Of a DNA stretch of 17,638 bases, positions 9,691 through 17,638 are shown one piece after another; position 1 is the first letter of the stretch; the number at the start of each line of letters is the position of its first letter. The stretch is taken from NCBI GenBank assembly GCA_004335635.1, contig QAXH01004833.1, positions 502 to 18,139 on the forward strand, written 5' to 3'. Position numbers and translations under genes: made by a program. Under the pieces are notes generated by a model, which saw nothing but the letters and a program-made list of their open reading frames with translations, was not told the origin of the DNA and searched no databases. Source of the DNA: Chloromonas sp. AAM2 (lineage: Eukaryota; Chlorophyta; Chlorophyceae; Chlamydomonadales; Chlamydomonadaceae).

Positions 9691-12600
9691 TTAAATGAAG
9701 CCGGTATCATCTTCTTCTTGTTCGAGCGTTGGACGCGATCTAGGCTTGATCAACCCTTGCTGCCGCAATGTGGCGATGCTGTAGCAGCTCAGCATCTGCT
9801 CCTCGATCTCATGCGTTTTGCCAGCTATCACAAGACAGTGGAGTGGAGGGCCGAACTCAACCTCCACCACCTCACTGATTGGCCCAGCTACCATGAGTTG
9901 GTCCTCCGCCTGCAGGAAAACGCACAGGAAACCCCCCGTTCGTGTTACAGGCACCCAAACAGCACAAGCTTTTGAAGCTCTGTCAACGGCTTTGCTATCT
10001 GTGCTTTGGTGTATCTGGGGCTGCTGTTCCTGTTCAGGAGATGCAACTGCAGCGCCCACCTGCAACCTTGCAATTCCAACACAAAGTGTGCTCTTGTCGT
10101 AGGCACCTTCCTTCCTGCGCTCCTCTATTTCCATAAGCTGTTCCAAGGCCTGAGAGCACGGCAGCAAATGCACAGCATGCAACGTCATGATTGATTATAT
10201 ATATGTATTTACACCAGGGATTGATTATTGAGATGATTTTGGTGCCCGAGTTCTGGATAACCACGCCTGCACAGTTTTCTTTCTGGCATTGTCTCGTGGT
10301 GGCACTTACCGTGTTGATGGTCATGAATCTGGGAGGCTCATACACAGTCCTGCCCCGAGCTAGCATGTCAAGGTTGGGCTCTTTGACCTGCAGCTCACCA
10401 ACAACGGGGCATGACCATGGGCAGGATGAATGATCGAGGCAGCATGTGATGATCAGCACTGTGTATGCTGATTGGCGATAGAGGCAGCATATGACTGCCA
10501 CAGCTGTACGGCTATGAAAACAAATGGTGCAATGGTAACTGGGTTAACACATACTGTATGAGCGCAGCTCACCTTGATATCCAAAAGGCACAGAGTGTGA
10601 AGGCCAGCAGCACGATTGTCACGTATGCGATCATAGAATGAGTCAGGTCTCCAGGTGTCCGAGAAGAAAACTATGGAAATGGACTGCAATGAGTGAGTAG
10701 CACGTCAGTCATCAACTGGCCGGGATTCAAATCCCAGCACAAGTCATAGCACAGCGCGCAAGAGCGACAACAAAGGATAGGATGCGGCAGGCCAAGGCAC
10801 GAAGTGGTTGGCCGACCAGCGTGTGATATTCCAATAGTGAGCTGTTTGGTGTGACAGTAGAGTTGTGCCGTCACAGTGACATACATATCGCAACCAGCGC
10901 CCTCTGTGCGTCCTCTTCGTCCGGAGGACGTTGTTTGCTGGAGTTGTTCATGCGTTTTGTGCCTAACGGGGTTTGCGGTCAGGATAACACCCAGAGAGAT
11001 GACCATTAGCAGCACCACCATAGTCGTGCGTAATAATGCCCTTGACATGTAGGTTAGACAGGTTGGGCTCCCTCCCTGCATGTAATCGCCACACCATACC
11101 GTCACCTGCACACCTGTGCCTGCAACATCCAGCTACCTTCAATCCATACCTCATGAGAGGCAAAGTAGGATTATCACGCTCTCCAAGCCTCACCAAGCAA
11201 ATCGGTGCCTTACCTCACCAAAGCGATAGAGCTGCAAGCCACAGGCGCCCACCGCGTTCATCACACTCGCATTGTGCACAACTTTCACTGGAATGCCCTT
11301 CTCTCGCGCACGCAACTGCAAATCCGTGTGTGTGGTGGCTCTGCATGGAGAAGACATGGTAGTATGCATCAAAACACAAGTTAAGGAACCAGCAGCAGCA
11401 GTCCCAGCACACCCAAGTGCACTGTTGCTTTTGGCTGCAGGCTACATGCACTTGGTGATGAGTGCTGAACACGGCCATGAGCATGCAGGCCGTTCCGACA
11501 GCCAGCAGGAGCCAGCAAGATCTACGTCAAACCTTCTCTAGCCATCTGCGTGAGTCAACACTTGTGCAATGCAGTCAGGGATGGAGGCAACACGCAAACA
11601 ACCCAAGGTGCCATGCCCGATGCCTTGCGAGTGGAAAACGGATGCAGCTCTGGCAGTGAAGCGGCAACCTTTCAGCACACAGGTTTCGATTGCACACGTC
11701 TCACCCGAAAGGGTCTCCCACGACAAGGAAGGCCACATCCTCCTTGTCAGCGTTTTCAAGGATGACTTCCGCGGCCTGCAGCCATGCGGGTAGGCAGTAC
11801 AAGTCACATCCTATCTTTCAAACAAGGGATGCAACACACTGCCGCCTAAGGGCCTATGACATATCCATTGGGTAGACCAAACGAATGCATTCACTGGCTG
11901 GCTGACCGCCTGCATCAGGTGTGGGTGCTCCGGCTAACTTGGTCTCTTGGGTTGGCTGCCTGAACGATCATTTTTTTATTTTTATTTTGGTGTTATGCAT
12001 GATCTGTTCAAAGCCAGCCTGAACAAGACAGCTGCCCGCAACAATGCTCGCTCACGCACTGAAAGCATCATGTGTAGGGGCGCGTCTACTCACAGACTCA
12101 ACCATCTCCCGATCAGCCACTACCACTTCTTTGCCGTACAGGTCCTCCTACAGCCAGGACAACGTACAGTCTCAACATGACTCTCAATTGTGCTGAAGGT
12201 ACCTGCAATGCAGTCAACTGCAAGGGGCGGAGACTTGAGCTGTGTAATAATAACTCAAGCTGGTGCAATCAGGTTGTCGAGTGGTGCTGAAAGCTTGGCG
12301 TCGTGAAGGAACGTTCTGATAACGCTCACCAATCTCTTCTTGTCACACAAGAGGATGGATGTGTAGGCCTCTAAATAGATACGGCTACACTGCCTCACTG
12401 CCTCCAAGCCCCTGCATCAACACTCAGCCGATATGGGTTGTGTTCGGGCCTTGTCATTGTATGCTGGTTGTGGTTATGGCAGCTGGTCAAGCAGCAGGAA
12501 GACTGATATGGCGACTGCCAAACTGGTGCTGGCAGCGGCTGCTGATGCCTGAGCATGACATGGTAATGGCATGGCAAGAGGCCAGGGTCAAATAGCTGGC

Positions 12601-12703
12601 ACCATGTGGGTGAGCAGGCATGGTGCAGTGTTGATGGGGCAGCATACCTGAGGGTGATGTCCTTCTCATCATAGAGACCCAGCCCGATGAGCCACAGTAC
12701 CAT
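9691..12703 (-). CDS. DPH5: Diphthine methyl ester synthase
   Basis: SAM-dependent methyltransferase of the diphthamide pathway: it methylates the aminocarboxypropyl group on the target histidine of eEF2 in the cytosol. Nine exons in transcript order: 12703-12648, 12411-12330, 12147-12094, 11775-11705, 11340-11214, 10683-10573, 10387-10310, 10149-10060, 9909-9691; phases close to 295 aa, close to the usual length of about 285. Family motifs in order: [13 protein letters not shown] (5-17), [20 protein letters not shown] (about 82-92), [61 protein letters not shown], and [23 protein letters not shown]. The start matches the family N-terminus. The intron 9910-10059 is 150 nt with no stop; removing it restores the family sequence (ARLQ joined to AEDQLMVAG). 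The glycine usual at position 11 is tyrosine. Confidence 0.95.
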
Positions 12704-13027
12704 CCCTCCCTTGTGGGCCTGCTGGTACGAGAACTAAGAGAAGCAGACTGCTAGCCGCGATGCATCCATGGTCAGCCGAGTCAGCCGCCTCCGTTCACTC
12801 TTCTCTGAAGTCACTCTATATGACTTCCGAAACATGCTTGCATGAAAAGGTGGGCTGAAGGGAGGATGTCGATTGATCACAAGGGCAATCCATCGAGTGC
12901 ATGGGGTTTTGGCTTTTGTTGAAATCTCTTGCGAATGGTACGCTCGCCAGATCAGTAGGCATTTGACGCCAGTGCTGAACGGGGCCATCATTCGAGTCGT
13001 ATCGCGGCAAGTTATCTGCAAACAACC
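12704..13027. promoter_or_regulatory. Divergent promoter region between DPH5 and UGGT
   Basis: The start codons of DPH5 (12703, minus) and UGGT (13028, plus) face away from each other with 324 bp between, so both promoters and 5' UTRs should lie here. It contains a perfect 7-bp inverted repeat, GAAGTCA and TGACTTC, around a 7-nt AT-rich loop (12807-12827), and a 9-bp tandem GTCAGCCGA/GTCAGCCGC at 12772-12789. No binding site is identified with confidence. Confidence 0.55.
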
Positions 13028-16000
13028 ATGCAGAACAGCCACATCGCACATCGTGTGGGTTTGCTGCTGCTTGCCGGCCTTTTACCCGGCATAATTTCAA
13101 ACGTCTGGGCCGAGGAGAAGGGGGCAAGCGTCTCGCTGCGGGCAAAATGGCGTGGCTCGCCCTTGTTTCATGAAGCAGCGGAACTTGTGGTAAGCTTTGC
13201 GCTTGGATGCGTGGACAGGCAATTGGGGGGCCTTGTAGGTCTTGGATGTAGACATGGTGTCCCCTCCCCGTAACCGCCTTTACATTGCGCTACCACAGGC
13301 TGAGGATGATCATGACAAGTTCTGGAAGTTTCTCGAGGCTTCATTCACCCAGGAACAGCCCTCTGATGTTGGCATGTGCTGGGCTCATATCCTGGGCTTG
13401 ACAACTTCGATGTTAGACAAAAGCGTCGGCAAGGTGGGTCAGCGTCAATGAACAGTGCACGGAGGTTGACAAGCATGCCAGAGATTCATGCCAACTCTCT
13501 AGGCCAGTTGTCAGCAGAGTGTCACATGTAACCGTCCTGTGCATGGATTTGCGCAACAGAGCAGGATTTGTGCTCCTAGAACCTCTGCACCACGGAGGAT
13601 CGTGTCTTGCGCCCCTCACATGCAGCATACTCCTTGCAGGCCTTATTGTGCAACACTCTAACGCCCAGTATGGCTAGTCAAGGCATGCCAGGCATATCCA
13701 ATCTGCATGTAGAAGTAGTGCTTTGCAAATGTACGTGAATAAGCCCATTGTATTTGTTGCACACCAAGTTGTTTGCTGCTGTTGGCACATATCGCTCTGT
13801 ACTGTGTGTGCAAATGGACATGCATGCATGCATGTGCGTTTTGAGAACACTACCTTTCCATACATGCGGGTCTTCGTTTCTTACTCCAAGTCACATGCCA
13901 TGCAGCTCGTCAGGGTTGCCATCTAAGTGCTGTGCACATGCACTTCAGGCCGCCCCTTTGATCCTGGCTAGCCGGAAGTACTCGGCCAAGCTAGCCATGT
14001 ATCAGCAAATGTTTGAAGAGACACATCCAGACGTGCAGGTATGGACTACGTCATGCACAAGGCAGGTTGAGTTGCAGGGTGAAGACATATAGCATGCACA
14101 AGGCCACTGCTGACATGCCTGACAATGCATGTGCGCCAGCATGAGGCAAAGGGACTGCCTTCAGCCGTGGACGCGTAGCAGGACAGCTGTAATCAAATGT
14201 GTGTCAAGTCTTTTCTATTGCCTTGCCCAGGGCGGGCCAGGCAGGTGCTCATACCGGTCTCATGCGTGGCTCCATAGCAATCACAGGATGTGGTCGAGAT
14301 TGCTGTTGGTGCTTGGAGGAGCATTGCCTCCAATTTTGCTTGAAAGCGCATGAGTCAACAGCATAGGATCTGTAGCGGGATCACACACATATAACCTGGA
14401 CTGACTGTGTTACAAAGTGCCTTTGCAATGTGCTACATCTGCATTGTGCTAACATGCTGTTGACGGGTGAATGCGGACCATAGCCACAAGCTGCTGCCTT
14501 GTCTCTCAGACTTGTTGCGTTGTAGACGTGATGGGGTCTGTGGCTACTTCAATCGAGGAGCTTCCAAAGGCCATTGAGAAAGCCTCCTCTGGCAAGCATG
14601 AGGAGGAGGACTCGCAGCTCTTTCCCTTTGACCATGTGTTCCGGGGCAAGGTCAGCCGGCCAGGTGAGGCACGTGGCTGAATTTCCTGTCATAAACAGCG
14701 CCAGACATAAAGAGCTGATCACGTTCGTCCTCAATAAAATGTGGGAATGCATGCAAACATGCAAGGCAGCCCGCCAATAGGTTACTGTTGGCGCACTGCA
14801 TTGTTGGTAAGCGCTTCTGATGTGAAATGGCGCACACGTGCTCACAGATGCCATCCGTGCCATCCTATACGCACCGGTGGGCGCTGCATGCGCCAAGCCG
14901 CTGCACTTTGCGCTTAAGGTGGCCGCCAACGCCGGGCATGTGGCGTACGCCTTCCGACCCGTGCTGCCTGCCAGCTGTGAGGTGAGGGGCTGTCCACAGC
15001 TGGTGCGAATGCATGTGCGTTGCCACCATTCATGCGCACCACGGCTGGTAGTATGCTCGCTGCATGCACTTGGAATGGGCTGGGGTTCCACTGCATGTGA
15101 CACATATGTGATGCTCACATTTCAGAGGCTGTGGTGTCCACATGTGGTACAGATGCTTAGGTACATAAGGTGCGGATGGCCCTGTAGTATTACCAGTGGC
15201 TAGAGACTGAAGCCGCTGGTTCGAGATCCAAACCAACACCCATCCATTGCAAGATATGGCTTTCATTACAGATGAATGTGTGGGTTTGACCATTCATCCG
15301 TATCACACATGGATGGCTGTTGTGTTAGACATGGCCTGTAACATGCTCACTGCAAGGACTGTAACGTCAACAGCCATGCAGCCATGCAGCCATGCATTTT
15401 GACAGCCATGCTTGTAACCATGCAACAGCCTTGGTTGTGACATTGGCAACCTTGGTTGTGGCGTTGGCAACTTTGGTTGTGACAGCACCCTGACAGTTCT
15501 GCTTTCCAAGCACAGCTGTCATCGCTTTTGCCGTGTTATGCGTGGTTTGCAGCACCTGAGGGCGGATGCATCGCGTCCTAACAGTACCCTGGCACTTCTG
15601 CCTCACAAGCACGACCTTAGTTCTGTCTCACACTTTTGTCATAACGCGTGGTCTCGCAGGTTTCCGAGGGTGGCTGCACGCAGTCCGGTGCACATGAGCC
15701 ACTGGTACTGCCCGGTTGGGGTGTGGAGGCGGTGCTGAAGAATACAGAGTACAGCGCAATGGATGAGAAGGACAAGAAGGCAGAGGCAGCGGCAAAGAGC
15801 AAGGCAGCAGGCAAGGTCAGTGGGGACATGGGAGCAACGAAAAGAGCAGCAAAAGCTCTTGGGCAAGATAGGCGTTGAGCTACAGGCGAATTGTGCTGCA
15901 GGTGGGGCATGAATGCTGAGGTACAGTTGGCATGCACTTGAGCGAAAGGCAGGGTCATGCTGCAGAACAAACCTGGGTGCCAGGCAGTGTTCAGTGTGAA

Positions 16001-17638
16001 ACCTCATCTGATTGGAAAACGGTACGTACCCGTTCACCCACCTATCCACTCGTCTGAAACTGCACCTTATGCCAATCTCAGCATGTTTCTGGTCAAGCCA
16101 TGGTTTTATGTTGTTTGCAGGCGAAGCAGTTCCTGGGGGAGCACGAGGGGTTCATGTTCGACACGCTGGTCAAGCGCAAGCCCGCACTGGCCCAGGAGCT
16201 GCTCACATTCAGGGACCACCTCATGTCCGTGGACGAAGAGGATAACGTCAAGGTAGGGCACAAGAAAAAAACAAGGAGTGGGAGTGAGTGGTGTTTTTGC
16301 TGGAAAACTAAAACTGCAATGCCGGGTCTACAATAGGTTGACCAGGTCGCTTTGGACAATTGGGGAAGGCATGTCAATCAAGTTCACCAAGGTTCTGTTG
16401 TAAGATTTTGTTGCCGAAAACGTCTATTCCGGCCCATGTAGGCTAGCTCCTGGCTGCTGTGTGCCCGTTTGCAGGTGTGGGACTTGAAGGACGTGGGTCT
16501 GCAGGTGGCGCAGCGCATCATGCAGGCAGCGGACCCCCTCAGCCTTCTCACGGAGATGTCACAGAGCTTCCCATCGCTCGTATCGTCACTCTCACGCCAA
16601 GAGGTGCGTACAGGGTGTGTGGGTGGCATGCAGCTTGCAGTGGTGGCCTTGCCAGCACCACCTGTCTTGCCTTCACTAAATTCACGCCATGTGTCCCCAC
16701 CGTAAGTGCAGCTTGGTGGTAGCGGTACCGTGAAAAACATGAATTGTACCACCCGAGTACATGCCATCTGTTTCAAACATGCAATGCCACCCGTCCTGCC
16801 ACAGCCTGCGCATCTCCCCTGGTGCATCGCAACTTGCGCTGGAGTAACAGCTTCCGTTTTGTTGTTCAGTGCATGCAACCAATGACTTGATTATCCCATT
16901 CCATATCACTCGACAACTTTCCTGATGCTCGGTGTCGGATTTGTTGCCTCAAGGACATGTCGTTATCACTGTGCCTTCACTGGGCTCCTTGCTACCACAT
17001 CATGTCCCTTTCTTGCCCGCTGTTGCAGGTCAACTCCAGTCTGCGTGAAGCCGTGGCTCACAACCAGCAGTACCTCAGCCCCGGGCTCAACTTCATGCTG
17101 CTCAACGGCCTAACTGTGGACATCAACGAGTTTGATTACTTTGGTGAGATAACGTGCTTGGGATCACGGTGGACTCAAGGCAGGGCTAGACTAAGCTGGT
17201 GAATAGGCTAGGCTAAGCTGGTAAGATAGGCTAGACTAAGCTGGGGAATAGGCTAGACCAAGCTGGTAAGATAGGCTAGACTAAGCTGGTGATTAAATAT
17301 GACAAGGCAGCTCACCGTGTGGGGGTTCAGGATCGGAGGCCGTGCGCTGAACTGCAAAATAGTTCACCAGACATTGTTTACTGCCTGGCCAAGCTGAGGA
17401 TTTGGCAGTGTGTTGGTGAAATCACTCCATTGTATGACGCCAAGGTGCCACACCGTGGTCACACGTGGTTTCTTATCACGTGTTTCTCAGGTTTCCTTGA
17501 TCGTCTCAAGTCCGAGCTGCAGCTCCTTGAGTTGCTATCCAGCCTGGGACTGGACCATGAGGACATGAGGCAGCTCATGATGGTGAGAGGGAGTGCCTGA
17601 TGGTGAGAAGCCATGGCATGAGGCAGCTCATGATGGTG
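13028..17638 (+). CDS. UGGT: UDP-glucose:glycoprotein glucosyltransferase, N-terminal part (runs off the right edge)
   Basis: ER-luminal folding sensor that adds glucose back to high-mannose N-glycans of misfolded glycoproteins so that they rebind calnexin/calreticulin. Exons: 13028-13189, 13299-13433, 13949-14038, 14510-14663, 14848-14981, 15660-15815, 16121-16252, 16475-16603, 17029-17143, 17491-17582; phases close over 433 residues. Residues 1-28 form a signal peptide (LLLLAGLLPGIISNVWA). Then VSLRAKWRGSPLFHEAAELV, YSAKLAMYQQM, FPFDHVF, HVAYAFRPVLPASCE, GWGVEAVLKNTEYSAMDE, VWDLKDVGLQVAQRI and SFPSLVSSLSRQ match plant UGGT in order. This is the thioredoxin-like sensor region; the catalytic GT24 domain lies beyond the window. 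A Lys/Ala-rich insert follows EYSAMDE (about 253-277). The start is the first ATG giving a complete signal peptide. Confidence 0.93.
13824..13836. repeat. Short TGCA repeat in UGGT intron 2
   Basis: CATGCATGCATGC is a short tetranucleotide run. TGCATG-type palindromes are frequent throughout the window. Confidence 0.5.
15429..15483. repeat. 21-nt tandem repeat in UGGT intron 5
   Basis: Two full copies (15429-15449 and 15450-15470) and a partial third to 15483, each built on TTGGTTGTG followed by GTTGGCAA-like sequence. It lies in the longest UGGT intron, which also holds a short CAGCCATG repeat at about 15370-15395. Confidence 0.75.
15487..15651. repeat. Degenerate duplicated block in UGGT intron 5
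   Basis: The stretch beginning ACCCTGACAGTTCTGC at about 15487 and ending GTTATGCGTGG is echoed from about 15586 (ACCCTGGCACTTCTGC) to ATAACGCGTGG at 15651. The second copy runs up to the exon 6 acceptor, so that acceptor region may have arisen by duplication. Confidence 0.5.
17184..17295. repeat. Minisatellite of five 22/23-nt units in UGGT intron 9
   Basis: Five head-to-tail units begin at 17184, 17206, 17229, 17251 and 17274, sharing GGCTAGACTAAGCTGG. Unit lengths alternate 22, 23, 22, 23, 22 and the 23-nt units end GTAAGATA, so the array looks like a 45-nt dimer repeat. Confidence 0.9.
17564..17638. repeat. 22-nt direct repeat over the exon 10 donor of UGGT
   Basis: The 22 nt at 17564-17585 recur exactly at 17617-17638 (both start CATGAGGCAGCTC and end ATGATGGTG), spacing 53 nt, the second copy ending at the window edge. 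A partial TGATGGTGAGA lies between. The first copy carries the last codons of exon 10 and its donor. Confidence 0.85.

Noticed and set aside
10720..10737. Possible tRNA T-arm
   Set aside because: The hairpin has the wrong stem and loop spacing, and no acceptor or anticodon stems can be drawn around it.
12734..13145. Minus-strand open frames upstream of DPH5
   Set aside because: They overlap the divergent promoter and UGGT exon 1; the DPH5 N-terminus is complete at 12703, so no upstream coding exon is needed.
14549..15118. Minus-strand open frame of 189 codons
   Set aside because: It lies opposite UGGT exons 4 and 5, which match the family; its translation has no recognisable motif.
15639..16049. 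Minus-strand open frame of 136 codons
   Set aside because: Antisense to UGGT exon 6 and its neighbouring intron; no motif or splice context.
1..17638. CRISPR arrays, bacterial operons, transposases or viral genes
   Set aside because: No regularly spaced repeats with unique spacers, no transposase or viral motifs; all genes are spliced eukaryotic genes.

Overview
This window reads as nuclear DNA of a green alga (Chlorophyta). The genes are intron-rich, with many short exons and introns of about 110-680 bp using GT-AG borders. Coding exons are moderately GC-rich. A TGTAA poly(A) motif, typical of chlorophytes, lies 51 nt past one stop codon. The lineage is an inference; nothing here fixes the species.

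Three protein-coding genes can be rebuilt exon by exon, with every intron phase matching. (1) On the minus strand, 9147 to 1374, a 13-exon gene encodes a protein of about 1,203 aa. It joins a plastid-phosphate-translocator-like transporter (TPT/nucleotide-sugar transporter family, 10 expected membrane segments) to an extra membrane segment, a stem and a polysaccharide pyruvyl transferase domain. (2) On the minus strand, 12703 to 9691, nine exons encode DPH5, the diphthine methyl ester synthase of eEF2 diphthamide synthesis (295 aa). (3) On the plus strand from 13028 to the right edge, ten exons encode the first 433 residues of UDP-glucose:glycoprotein glucosyltransferase (UGGT), the ER glycoprotein folding sensor; the rest lies outside. 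DPH5 and UGGT are divergent and share a 324-bp upstream region. Positions 1-1373 hold no recognisable gene and probably include the 3' UTR of gene 1.

The outstanding feature is gene 1. Pyruvyl transferases use phosphoenolpyruvate (PEP), which is made in the cytosol, while the sugar acceptors are in the Golgi lumen. Fission yeast solves this with separate proteins: a Golgi PEP transporter and the Pvg1 pyruvyltransferase. Here the last transporter segment, a basic-flanked eleventh membrane segment and the first pyruvyltransferase motif lie in one uninterrupted 388-codon exon. This suggests a single protein that imports PEP and uses it on the luminal side to pyruvylate glycans. Substrate and acceptor are inferred, not shown. 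UGGT and the fusion would both act in the secretory pathway; DPH5 acts in the cytosol. No operon-like relationship is implied.

Secondary observations concern splice sites embedded in repeats (a CA microsatellite, duplicated acceptor regions, a 22-nt duplication over a donor), a stop-free frame-preserving intron in DPH5, an 83-codon upstream ORF ending in ATGA over the fusion start codon, and minisatellites in UGGT introns.
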